Made by a program: the position numbers and the translations under genes. From contig OY997588.1 in assembly GCA_963921825.1 (NCBI GenBank), forward strand, positions 57,978,803 to 58,042,802: 64,000 nt of DNA, in the 5' to 3' direction. Below are positions 1 through 9,942 of this stretch, piece by piece (position 1 is the stretch's first letter; each line of letters opens with the position of its first letter). The notes beneath the pieces were generated by a model. The model was given only the letters and a program-made list of their open reading frames with translations, had not been told where the DNA came from and ran no database searches. This stretch comes from Erodium maritimum (Eukaryota > Streptophyta > Magnoliopsida > Geraniales > Geraniaceae).

Positions 1-908
1 CTGCCAGCTCCGGCCAGCCACCTCATGGCCGGCCGGCCACCACCCACGGTGGCCGGAGCTCCTCCCGAGCCTCCGGTCACCGGAAAACGTGAAATTAAAC
101 CCCCAAACACCTCTAAAACGTCTCCAACACCTCCCCACACTCTACACAACCCTAAGCCTTAGTTTATACTCAAACCCTAGCTTCCAAGAAAATAACTAAA
201 ACGAGAATCGGTTCGGGTATTACCGTAGAGGAGAACGAGGGGAACGGGATTGCTCTTTGCTTTGACTCGATCCAAGGGCTCGATCACAAACCCTAGCTCA
301 ACCTCCCTTCTTCTCTCTTCTTCTCCTTCTCCTTCTCTCTCTAAAACCTCTCTTCTAATTTCTAATTTAATTAAACTAACAACAAAACTAATTTTCCTCC
401 TTTAAAACCTCATACTCGGCCAACTATTCTCCTCCACACCTTTTCCCTCCAAAAATTACACCACCATATACTTGACAAGTGTCAAGGTGGGTCCCATATC
501 TTTTGGAAAATATCTAGTTGATATTTTCCAATCAGATTCGCGAAAAACGGACGTTTCGGGCCCCGAACGGGCACTTTTCCCAAGAAATTTTTAAACTGGA
601 CGGGCTTCAAGGAAACGGCCCAACTAAGACCGCTACGATGACGACTAAGCTTTTCGGGTCCAAAACGGTCCTCGAATGGACCAAAACGTCGCTCGGGTGA
701 CCTTTCCAGCGAAAAATCAATCTTTCCCAAATTGACCAGAAAGTTGCCCTGAGTCCCCCGTAACTCATTTTAGTCGATAACGGGGTCAACTTAAGTCCGG
801 CATGACCCTCGGGGTCAATTTATGTTAAGGTAAGTGTCTGTCTTAAAATTTTTAAATTTTCCTGTTTTTCGCAGGTTTGACTGACGTTGACCAGAAGTGG
901 TTATTACA
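1..908 (-). mobile_element. Right-hand part of a Gypsy (Tekay-like) LTR, cut by the window edge
   Basis: This stretch matches 46441-47348 and 52715-53621, the LTRs of element G3, in the same orientation, with scattered substitutions. It ends with TTATTACA at 901-908, which read on the minus strand is the TGTAATAA start of the LTR. The rest of the LTR lies left of the window, so I cannot tell a solo LTR from the 5' LTR of a minus-strand element. The flank at 909 is the 3' end of a CACTA transposon, so the LTR was inserted there or the CACTA was cut there. The target duplication would begin with CAAAA at 909-913. The small ORFs in it are not genes. Confidence 0.85.
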
Positions 909-967
909 CAAAAAACTGTAGTAATAGTAGTTTGTTGTACAATATGCGAAGTTTTTCGGGTACAGAT

Positions 968-3900
968 TTAATCTGAGTCGTTCCTCTCGTCATTGTTGTA
1001 TCCATGACCATCACAATCATCTTCAGTATCCTCGTCGACGTCGTCGTTATCCGCAACATCTTCAACCTCTTGCAGTTTCCCAACAGAAGGAGGGATTTCA
1101 TTTAGTTCGGCTACAACTTTGGAAGTTTCAGGCTAGATCTCTTGGTAAGGGGTTTCAACTTCATATGAAATTCCGGTCATAACCTTTTCGGAGATGAATA
1201 ATCCTCTATGTGTGACCTTGTTCACGATCTTATACCATCCACCTTTTTTCGGGTCATCGACATAGAATATCTGTTAAATGCACACAAACGTAGAATATTA
1301 TTTATAAGTCAACTTCAAAAGTCGACATATACCAACAAATATATGTTAATGAGAATTAGAACTTTCCTGTTTGGCCATGGTAGCGAGGCAGAAAGCATCA
1401 TCCTTATAAGCATTTGTGTTGGTATTTATCGATATCAAACCATTATCTACTGTCACGGTATTCAAATCATACCATCGGCATTTGAACAAAACTACCGGCA
1501 TCCTTCCCGTGTAGATAAGCTCGACTACGTATAACAACACACCATAATACACAACATCGCCCTCTGCTTCGAGCATCACTCCATAATTCTGTGATGTTCT
1601 TCCCTTATCCCGTTCTTCGGATAGGAATTTCACACCGTGTACGTGGCATTGTGCATAAAAATTGACTCTCTGCACATAACGACTCAAAGCCTTCGCCGCC
1701 GCATATTGTTGATCTTGGTCGGAACAAGGATCCATCTGGTAATTCAAAGAAAGAGTAATTACTAGAAACACATGTGCAAGAGAATGGTTAAACCTAAATA
1801 CACCATTTAGGTTGTTTTGCACTTACAGTGTCCTTGAACATTGTGCATAATGTATCGATTCGATGATGTAAATTGGTTGATTGAGGGTATTCACTTTAGT
1901 AATCCGCTATAAAATCTGTCATCGTGGTGCGGAAATCGTCACAATTCTGCATCATTGTCCAATGAGGAACTTTTTTTCCCTCGTGGTTAATGTTGGCTCC
2001 CACACCTGAATTGATGGGATTACATGTTTAGAGAAAATTGAAATACCCCATCTATCTGGTTTCTCGAGTTCGATGGTTCGTTTATCAAGGTATAAATTGA
2101 TGAAGGTCGCACATTGGTGATTAATGTATGATTCTGCGATGCAACCCTCTGGAAAACGGTGGTTGCGCACCCATTTTTTGTAATACCCCAATTCACGTTC
2201 CATAGAGAACATCCAAGTATAGTGGACTGGACCAGTTTGTATAACTTGAGATGGAAGGTGTTTACATAAATGTACCATGATAGTTTGGAATGCCGGAGGA
2301 AATATCATCTCCAACTTACTGAGAATCAAGTAAATATCTTCTTGCATCTGCTTCAGTTTCTTTTTTGAAATCTCCCTTGCACAGAGAGATTGAAAGAAAT
2401 TTGCCAGCTCACAGATAACGGTCACCACATGAGGTGCCACATAAGGGCGTATAACGATAGGAAGTATACGTTGCAGCAACACATGATTGTCGTGAGTCTT
2501 TAAGCCGAAAAAATTCTTATCCTTCAAGCTGATTTTGTTTTTCAAGCATCAAGCATATCTTGACGGATACTGTATATTCGCAACCTTTTCAAGCACTTCC
2601 CCACACTTCTCAGGCTTGATCGTGTAGTTGGCATAAGGTAAACAAGTCTTCCTACCTCTTGTTTGGGGCCATAGATCATTGTGCACACCTATATCCTGCC
2701 ACATTTGTCTGGCTTTCAAATCATCTTTCGTTTTTCCTGGTAAGTGGAACAGGGTTCCAACAAGATTGTCGCAAATATTTTTCTCAATATGCATCATGTC
2801 TAATGCGTGCCTTGTCCTCAAAGATGTCCAGTATGGGAGTTCCCAGAATATCGACTCATGTGTCCAACACAACCTATCTTCGCCGCCCTTGTTCTTCTTT
2901 ACAAACTTTGGATGTAATGACATTATGGGAAGCTAAATGCCCGATATTTCTTCATATATTTCATAGCCAATCTTTTGGGGACGGGATTTCCTTTTCTCTT
3001 GTTTCTCGTCGATTTTTTTTATTCATACGAAGAGCGTGATTAGCTGGCAAGTCCTTCTTGGCTCCAACGTAGTAAGTCCTGTTGCGACTGTGACGCGATT
3101 CAAGGTCATCCAAGCAAATTGGACATGCTTTGTACCCCTTTGTCTGTATGCCTCCCAACATTCCTAACCCGGGGAAGTCACTGATAGTCCATAATATTAC
3201 GGCTCGCATTTTAAAGTTTGATTCTGGAAAGAATCATAGGTCACAACACCGTGAGCCCACAACTTTTATAAATCATCAATCAAAGGTCTCATTAACTGAT
3301 TCAGGCACTTACCTGGCGATTTAGGCCCAGATATCAATAGCGTTAAGATGTTAAAATCTTTCTTCATGCATGACTCCGACGGTAGAATATAAGGCATCAC
3401 TACAACGGGCCACACACTGTAAGGGACAACATTGGAACCAAATGGACTAAATCCGTCTGTTGCCAATGCAAGACGCACATTGACAGGTTCATCTGCAAAG
3501 CGCGGCCAGGTCTTGTCGAAATCCAACTAGGCTTCCCCGTCAACTGGATGCTTCAACTTATCCGGGTCGACTACTCTGTCCTTACTACGATGCCAATGCA
3601 TTTTCTTTGCAATATCTGGCGAACTGTACAATTTCTGCAATTGTGGAATAATGGGGAAGTATCTCACAGTTTTCTTAGCCTTAGGTTTTTGCATGCCAAC
3701 AATTTTCTCGTAGCGAGGTGAATCACATATGTAACACATATCATCTTCCGCATGAGGTCCGTCAAATAAGGTACAACCAATTTCACAAGCATGGTAAGTT
3801 TTATAACCCATCCCCACACTCTTCAACACCTTTTTCACCTCTTTGAATGACTCAGGGTAGTGGTTGTCTTTTAGGAACATTGATTTATGCAACACACAAG

Positions 3901-4561
3901 ACGCTGTGAAAGCTTCATTGGACAATTGATATTTCTCCTTATGCGCTATCAACTCCATGATCACCATCAACCTATCTGTTGGCGCGTCTTTATACAACTG
4001 TTTTTTATGCTCTGCCAACATTTTAGTGTAGTTGTCTGGCGCTTCCTGTGCAACCATTCTTTCAACATCATCAATTTCATCGTCACCCTCCACGAGTTCA
4101 TCCATTTGTCTGCCGCAACGAAATGGGAACACATCTTCCATATACTCCATAATTACTGGATCATTTTGAACGTGCTCTTCATTTACTACCACATTATTGT
4201 TACTTGATGTCCTTCCAGTTTCCCAATTACTACTTCTACACATATTCCTTATGTCCGTCATCGAAGGCATGTGCACTTTTTCACCGTGAAAAATCCACAC
4301 ATCGTAACCCCTCATCATCCCGTTCCTTAACAAATGCATATATATATCGGGCACACATTGATAGTATGCATTAAGACAATAACCACACAGACACCTATGT
4401 CGTTCAATATTCGGTAAATTTCTCTGCATATATTCGATAAACAACCCTACCCTTTCTATATAACTCGAGTCGTACTTACTCAAACCCATCCAACTCTTAT
4501 CAATATATTCCTGATCAACATTCAATAATACGTAATAATATTGGACACAATACAAACACAA
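968..4561 (-). pseudogene. TNP2-like CACTA transposase, broken
   Basis: Read leftwards, the pieces follow the usual order of plant TNP2 transposases. The N-terminal transposase-associated segment (DKSWM near 4490, then a Cys-rich stretch) is followed by the TNP2 core (DGFSPFG near 3450; LRTRHALDMMHIEKN near 2810). A DUF4218-like segment comes next (2545-1990), then a DUF4216-like segment (VVLFKCRWYDL near 1470), and finally an acidic Asp/Glu-rich tail ending at TAA (968-970). Introns can be inferred at about 1737-1826 and just right of 1270 (TTTAACAG acceptor). The gene is dead. There are in-frame stops at about 3527 (within GEA*LDFDKTW), about 3266, about 2546 and 1133-1135, and a frame change near 2975. 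The true start may lie right of 4561, because GATCAG before the DKSWM exon looks like a splice acceptor. The role was transposase binding and cleavage of the element ends. Confidence 0.85.
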
Positions 4562-4835
4562 AAATAATATAAATAGTCATGAATCGAAATATTGAAAATT
4601 TGGTTACGTACCATTCTCGTGTTTCAAGCAAGCAACACCTATACTGACATGTGAGGAAGAGTTTTGTGGAAGAAATTTAGTGGAAGAAGGGGTTTAGAAT
4701 GAGTTGGGAGAGAAAGAATGAGTTGAGGGAGGAAGAATGAGTTGAGGGAGGAAGAAGGCGGTTTAGGAATGGAAAAAGAGATAAAGGGAAAGTAATTTGC
4801 GTGGCTGAGATTAATACAGCATTATGGGTACCCCG
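4562..4835. other. 5' flank of the transposase, with a short tandem repeat
   Basis: This lies between the transposase pseudogene and the first subterminal repeats, so it should hold the transposase promoter or leader. It is purine-rich on the plus strand and contains two adjacent copies of GAATGAGTTGAGGGAGGAA (about 4715-4757). I see no clear TATA box. Confidence 0.4.
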
Positions 4836-5757
4836 ACGGATAGGTACATCCGTCAGTAAGGATTAATTATCGATCAAATAAATTTGAAAAATGAAATTTA
4901 TTTGAAAAATATCTGTTCATCAACCCGACGGGTAGAGTTACATCCGTCGTTAAGAATTACCACCTTACCGGCGGATAAAACCCCCAAGAATAGAGAGCAA
5001 TTCCCCTGTTTTGATTACAAAATATTCAATAAATACATCAAAAAACATGTTTTTGGAAATTTAACTACATCACTAATTGTTTTATCATGTTAAAAACATA
5101 TTTGTGATGAATAATTTAATTATGTCTACCATATGTTTCAATTTGATATTTATTACATTCCTTACCTACAGATAGGGTTAGATCCGTAGGTATAGTATTC
5201 CTTACACTAGGGATACTGCATCAGTAGCTAAAGGTTCATGTATCCGTAGGTAAATCTGTTTGACCAAACTTCACCGACCTCATTGACCACAATGTTCGGG
5301 ATGTTTGAACCGTTCGATCACATGATTTTGGGCATAAGGATAATCTTTATCACATTACATACAACATGAACGATGTTGATTACATAATATTACAACGAAA
5401 CACGGACGTACTGATTGAAATGATCATTTTTACACTACTCAATGATTACATACTGTACTATGAAATACGAACGTGTGTCGTCCAACTAGGAGATGTTCAT
5501 ATTATTATGCATAGTTACAAAATATGTGTGGCATACATGACACCTGAAGTATATGTTCCATTACGAAAACAACGAGGGTCAGGAAGGATGACGGTTAGTT
5601 GGTCAAACCAGTCAACGTGTTCCCCAGACGGATGTGTATCCGTCGGTAAGCACGGAAATTTCTAGAGTTCTCGACTTCTCGCTAAGTGTCGGGAAAAACG
5701 ATGCCGTTCCCTTTAATACCTTGTACTGAAGGATACGCATCCGTCGGTAAGCGTAAA
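4836..5757. repeat. Central cluster of CACTA subterminal-type repeats
   Basis: Units of the form ACGGATNNNNNNATCCGTC followed by AGTAAG or GGTAAG occur at about 4837, 4925, 5169, 5235, 5630 and 5732. Each unit is a short imperfect inverted repeat. In CACTA elements such arrays sit near the ends and bind the element's own DNA-binding protein. Here the cluster lies between a minus-strand transposase and a plus-strand gene set, so it is either a shared divergent control region or the fused ends of two elements. Between about 5290 and 5600 no units are visible and the sequence is AT-rich. Confidence 0.6.
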
Positions 5758-5760
5758 GCT

Positions 5761-5770
5761 CTATATAACC
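5761..5770 (+). promoter_or_regulatory. TATA box of the plus-strand CACTA gene set
   Basis: CTATATAACC lies just after the last subterminal repeat unit and about 50 bases before the first plus-strand ATG (5817). The sequence downstream (CAAACCCTAATTCCCCTC) is a typical plant 5' untranslated leader. Position and composition support a promoter; no transcript evidence is available. Confidence 0.55.
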
Positions 5771-5816
5771 CCCAAACCCTAATTCCCCTCATTTCTGCGC
5801 CTCACTCTCTTTCAGC

Positions 5817-6011
5817 ATGTTCCCCTCTCCCACTCCCTCTGCTCTGTCGTCCTCCGGCTTCTCCAGCGTCCTCCAGCGTCCTCTGACGTCCTCCGGCTTC
5901 TCCGTCGTGCTCCCGCTGCTCTGGCGTGCTCCTTCTGCTCTGGCGTGCTCCCACTGCTCCGGCGTGCTCCCTCTGCTCCGCCGTGCTCCCCCTTTCACTT
6001 CGTTACATAAG
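5817..6011 (+). CDS. Candidate first coding exon of the plus-strand CACTA gene
   Basis: This is an open stretch of exactly 65 codons from an ATG that follows the TATA box at 5761. It encodes a Ser/Pro/Leu-rich peptide made of short imperfect DNA repeats (CTCCGGC and GTGCTCC units). It ends at AAG|GTAATA, a good donor site. Splicing to the AG at 6480-6481 adds VFIS and joins in phase 0 to the ATG of the ORF at 6494. I therefore infer a two-exon gene of about 175 residues. The peptide itself is not recognised, and it could instead be untranslated leader. Confidence 0.4.
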
Positions 6012-6493
6012 GTAATAATTTAGGGTTTAATCACTTCAATAATGTTGTAGAAATTATTCAAATAGTTTGTCACATTTTTATGGGTTTGTGTACTGTTGTA
6101 GAAATTTGTAGTGCTTAATTAAACATTTAGAAATAGTTTCATACATTTAGAATAGTTTCAAAAATTTAGAATAGTTTCAGAAATTTAGAAATATTTCAAA
6201 AATTATTGAAGGTTTAGACATAGTTTCAGAAATTTAGAAACGTATCCTCCAATAGGAATTAGGGTTTAGGTTTAATATCATACGATATGTTTATGTTGTA
6301 ATATAAATTTGAATCTTTAGGGTTTGAACTTCGGAAATTTATGCAATCATTATTTTGGTTCGAACATGCATCGTAAACTTAGCATCCATAAAGAATTCTG
6401 CAATTATTAGGCCTGTACTCTTGAAAACTACAATTATTAGAGTAACATTCTGAAAAACAAGTTCATGACTGCATGTATTAGGTTTTCATTTCG

Positions 6494-6814
6494 ATGGATG
6501 AAACCAATAGCAGTAGTGTTGGGGAGAATAGCCTAACTGAGGCAGATCCCATTGCTGAAGAAGTGCCAATAGTGAGGGATGCAGACTGGGAGAAATCAAT
6601 GAATTTAGACATGAACAAAATGCCTAGGGGACTTTCTTCGCTTTGCGAGGTGGAGACTCGCATGTATATTAGGTGTCTGATTTCAGCAGAAGGAGCTAGA
6701 CATAGAAAGAAAATGGCAGAACGAGATAGGCTCGCCGCTGAGAGACAGTCTGCTGAAAGCGCAAGACGGACTCCGTCTGTGGGATCGACTTCCAAGCGCC
6801 CGTTCAGGGACTAG
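6494..6814 (+). CDS. Small CACTA-borne ORF A, unknown function
   Basis: This is an intact 106-codon ORF on the strand opposite to the transposase. The N-terminal half is acidic (ENSLTEADPIAEEVP). The C-terminal half is a charged helix (RHRKKMAERDRLAAERQ) suited to a coiled coil. A splice acceptor (TATTAG|GTTTTC) lies 12 bases before the ATG and is in phase with the exon ending at 6011. Residues about 44-86 resemble ORF B: NKMPR, then RMYIRCLI, EG and AERDRLAA against NNIPR, MRLRDLI, EG and AERERLAA. The two are therefore paralogues. I do not recognise the family. A role like the TNPA/TNP1 accessory DNA-binding proteins of CACTA elements is conceivable from position only. Confidence 0.5.
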   Translation: MDETNSSSVGENSLTEADPIAEEVPIVRDADWEKSMNLDMNKMPRGLSSLCEVETRMYIRCLISAEGARHRKKMAERDRLAAERQSAESARRTPSVGSTSKRPFRD

Positions 6815-6994
6815 TTTAAATTAGGTTATATTTAAGTATGAATTGTATGACTCGGTAATTAATATCCCATGCTAATACATTTTATGAATGGTAATATATG
6901 TATGGTTATTATGTTTTGAGTGGCCGAGGTTGATTTAAATTTGTTTCTGGTATATTCGTTTTGATATAGTACTAAGGTTTGCTTTCATTTAGTC

Positions 6995-7396
6995 ATGGAT
7001 GACAGAAGTAGTGTAGAGGAAAACGAGATAGTCTCAGAAGACGAATATGATGGACCACAACACGTGGATGTTGATTTACATGGTGAGATGATGCGATTGT
7101 TCAACAACATTCCAAGAGAGTCGTTGCCACGCACGAGAGCGGTAGCAGCAACTCAGATGAGGTTACGGGACCTCATTAACCGAGAGGGACAAAGGATTGC
7201 GGCTGAAAGAGTTGCTGAAAGAGAAAGACTTGCTGCTACAAGAGCTAGGCTTGAGGAAAGAGCTAGGCGTGTTTATGCAAGGGTTGCTGAGTCTCGTACA
7301 TCTAATGGAGCCACCTCCATGCGCGGCCCGAAGCATGACGCAAGGGTGTACGTGCAATGGCTGAAAGACAACGTGGAGCGCGAGTTCGAACACTAG
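6995..7396 (+). CDS. Small CACTA-borne ORF B, paralogue of ORF A
   Basis: This is an intact 133-codon ORF. The acidic N-terminus (SSVEENEIVSEDEYDG) is followed by a long Arg/Glu/Ala-rich helix (AERVAERERLAATRARLEER) likely to form a coiled coil, and a basic tail ending in REFEH. The shared block with ORF A runs from NNIPR through LINREG to AERERLAA. The ATG follows a good acceptor (TTTCATTTAG) by two bases. Being open over 400 bases next to a transposase full of stops suggests later decay or different selection. Function unknown. Confidence 0.5.
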   Translation: MDDRSSVEENEIVSEDEYDGPQHVDVDLHGEMMRLFNNIPRESLPRTRAVAATQMRLRDLINREGQRIAAERVAERERLAATRARLEERARRVYARVAESRTSNGATSMRGPKHDARVYVQWLKDNVEREFEH

Positions 7397-7622
7397 ACGC
7401 CCTAGCTAGAATATTATTGTATTAGTACTTAACTATTGTGTTAATTAAGGATAACTTATGTTTAAATATAACTTTATATGACTGTGTTTTAATGTTTTAA
7501 CGAATGTTTTACTTTTTCTTTACTTTATTAATTAAGTGTTAGTTTTTGTGAATACTACTTCCGTATGCTTTGCCTTAATTCTTTGGGATTAGTTATAATT
7601 GTAATTTGTTTTTTGAGTCAGG

Positions 7623-8000
7623 ATGGAACCGAACTTTAATTCGCGACTCGAGCGTAGGTGGCGTCGTCGTGAAAATGCAGGAACAGTAGTACCAATACCT
7701 GATCCACAAAGAGCCAACGCTGCAGCTGGCCCAGCGTGGCTGCAACAGTATGACCGCCTAGTGCAGGAAGGACATCAACGATTCGATTACATTGAACGCC
7801 TGATGTGTGAGAAAGGTGATGATCTTCCTCCACCCCCTGATGGTATAGGCCCGCTGCAGAGGCCACCGTTGTTGGACGAGGTTCAGGAGAATGACCTTGA
7901 AGCTATAGAGGGGCCTGTTTGGTTTAGACGTTTTGTTGAATGGATGGAAGATTTGAAGGAAATGCAAGAGCATGTTATCAGAAATCTGCTTGCTTCGTAA
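7623..8000 (+). CDS. Small CACTA-borne ORF C, unknown function
   Basis: This is an intact 125-codon ORF starting one base after a strong acceptor (TTTTTTGAGTCAG). The N-terminus is basic (RLERRWRRRENAG) and could bind nucleic acid. The middle is Pro-rich (DLPPPPDGIG). The C-terminus is an amphipathic acidic helix (WFRRFVEWMEDLKEMQEHV). I see no clear similarity to ORFs A and B. It is the last of three same-strand ORFs spaced 180-230 bases apart, so they may share one promoter through alternative splicing, or be separate short genes. Not recognised. Confidence 0.5.
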   Translation: MEPNFNSRLERRWRRRENAGTVVPIPDPQRANAAAGPAWLQQYDRLVQEGHQRFDYIERLMCEKGDDLPPPPDGIGPLQRPPLLDEVQENDLEAIEGPVWFRRFVEWMEDLKEMQEHVIRNLLAS

Positions 8001-8239
8001 CTTTATCATTATGCGTTTATGTATTTTTTTAGAAGAACTGATACTCGTTTATGTATTTTGTTGTTTAAGTTTTCGGATGATTAATCGGTTATTAAAACAA
8101 TGTACTTTTACAAAAAAAACATTATCTATGAACTGTTGTTGTGCTTATATACCGCTTGTATAATACAAGTTCATGTATTATGTCGATATTTTCATCTGGA
8201 TGACTATAAATGATTTCGGAAATAGTTTGTACACTGGCT
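8001..8239. other. AT-rich 3' flank of the CACTA ORF set
   Basis: T-rich sequence after the stop of ORF C, plausible as a 3' untranslated region. There is no clear polyadenylation signal and no other feature. Confidence 0.3.
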
Positions 8240-8665
8240 CACTTTACCAACTGATACAAGTAGCTTGACTGACAGATAATACATCCATGGGTAAGGATTC
8301 CCACTTGCTTGACGGATATTATATCCGTAGCTAGGCTTTTCAAACTTGACTGACGGATACAACATCTGTAGGTACGGTTTTCTCACCTGCCTGACGGATA
8401 CGGGCGACCTTTTCCACGGATTTTCTATCCGTCAGCCAGGTGAGAAAACCGTACTTACGGATGTTGTATCTGTCAGTCAAGTGTTCACCTGGTTGATGGA
8501 TACGGGCGACCTTTTCCACGAATTTTTTATCCGTCAGCCAGGTGAGAACACCTCAGCTACAGATTTCTCATCCGTTAGGCAAGTCATAACCTGGCTGACG
8601 GATGTTCCTATCCGTGGCTAAGGTTCCATAACTTTTTGTGACAGATCTTTTCTATCCGTGTGCCA
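8240..8665. repeat. Right-end CACTA subterminal repeats with a 57 bp inverted repeat
   Basis: About nine units of the GACGGAT...ATCCGTC type occur, often followed by AGCCAGGTGAG or AGTCAAGT. Within them 8344-8400 and 8426-8482 are inverted copies of each other, 57 bases each with about 4 mismatches and a 25-base spacer. The units continue to about 8665, where the Copia gag begins. This marks the end of the CACTA element. Confidence 0.7.
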
Positions 8666-8965
8666 AGTCCATTTCTGCAGTCGTGTTAACTGCTCCTGGA
8701 GATTAGGCTCCATGTAGCCCAGCATAATACACGCTACATCAATGGCATCGCTTAGGTGCTTTAGGTATGCATCCTTGACGACCCTTTTGGCGTTATTAGC
8801 TGGCTCCTCAAGGAAAACCTGGTCAACGACATATTCCTTGTATTCGAATTTGAGGACTATCCTCAAGTTTCTGTCCCAGTCTAGGTAGTTTGTCCCATTA
8901 AACTTGACCCTGTCAAGAATGGGTTTTAGTGACAAACTACCGGTGTTCACTGATGTGTTAGTCAT
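8666..8965 (-). pseudogene. Ty1/Copia gag, N-terminal fragment
   Basis: From an ATG at 8965 the frame encodes a typical Copia gag start with KPILDRVKFNGTNYLDWDRN. The gag_2/UBN2 family begins this way. It continues through CIMLGYMEPNLQEQL and then stops resembling gag at about 8680-8670, where the CACTA subterminal repeats begin. An open frame runs on to 8618 by chance through CACTA sequence. The gag is therefore a 95-residue remnant cut by the CACTA insertion, and no pol of this element is visible left of the CACTA in this window. Gag forms the particle that packages retrotransposon RNA. Confidence 0.75.
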
Positions 8966-9942
8966 TTTGATCTACACCACAAAGTGAATTTAATCAGTAA
9001 TCTGAATAAATTATGAAGATCGAGTTCAAACACCGACAGTCGATTCTAAACCTATAGAATCTAAAACCAAGAACCTTGATTCACTCGATTGAGCCGAACG
9101 AAAGCTCACCACTCAATCGAGCTATGTAGGTCGGACTCCATCCGATCACATCAAATGTGAATCTTGGCTAGGGTATGTACTTAAGTACACGGCTTACCCT
9201 ATCTGATACCCTAGCTCAACCCTGGTTGAGAATCGTAGTCGGGTCCACCAATTTTCAACTATGGCCTGTCACTATGCAGGTGCTCCACTAAGGCGCAAGA
9301 CACCCAAATATGCTGACCAAACTTACTACAACGCCTTCTTATGGATGCTCCGCTAAGGCGCACGACACGCATAGGTCGAGGAAGTGGGAAGTTGTTGATA
9401 AACTGGGAGGTATCGGACATGACCCGTTTTTACTTTTCTTGTCGTGGTTGAACTTTTGGCACATCATTGATGCGATGAGAACGTCAACTACATTCCAAAT
9501 GTAATGACGTCTCCAATTACATCCAATGTAATTCTTCCTTCGAACCCGTCTACTACATCCAATGTAAAGACGGTTCAAGGGCTCACGAGCAAACGATTAA
9601 AACCAGTTTTATCTTTGCATGTGAGGTGATTTGCTTGAAAGTTTAAATCTAAGCATGCATTCTAACCATACAATCATGCATAATTTAAACCAAGCATCAA
9701 GCATACAGACGTGCATGTCATAGCCCCCTTAAACTATTCCCAACCCGATCTTGAGCAATCTTGACTTCAAGCCGACGACGTGGGCCTCCCACTCGCCTCT
9801 TGACGTCCATCTACTCCAAGCCGTTTCCTGCGGTCTCCCACTAGCCTCTTGAGTTTCTTCGTCTCCAAGCCGGCGATAACGGTTAAAATAAAATACACGA
9901 CTCGCAGGTCGGAAAATAATAATTATTACAAACAAGTGGTAC
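8966..9942 (-). other. Copia leader, gag-proximal part
   Basis: This is untranslated leader between the Copia gag start (8965) and the Gypsy insertion at 9943. It contains short direct repeats (GCTCCACTAAGGCGCAAGAC near 9281, GCTCCGCTAAGGCGCACGAC near 9348). The leader resumes at 21833, giving about 1.6 kb in total, which is long for Copia. No gene is visible. Confidence 0.6.

Larger units (their letters stand above)
909..8665 (-). mobile_element. Degenerate CACTA (En/Spm-type) DNA transposon
   Basis: The block contains a TNP2-like transposase pseudogene (minus, 968-4561), three small plus-strand ORFs (6494-8000), and clusters of short subterminal repeats built on GACGGAT...ATCCGTC (4836-5757 and 8240-8665). 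That layout is the CACTA signature. The left end is lost at the Gypsy LTR at 908. The right end must be close to 8665-8680, where subterminal repeats give way to the gag of a minus-strand Copia element. I could not find a clean CACTA/TAGTG terminus: the sequence there reads ATCCGTGTG, so the terminus is mutated or of another kind. It is also possible that 909-5260 and 5600-8665 are two adjoining elements. Confidence 0.7.

Noticed and set aside
5366-5665. Plus-strand 99-codon ORF between subterminal repeat clusters
   Set aside because: Low-complexity AT-rich translation whose end is built from subterminal repeats; no start context and no family.
6113-6118. TTGTAGTG as a possible CACTA terminus
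   Set aside because: No matching CACTA start, no flanking repeats ending there, and it lies inside the inferred intron.
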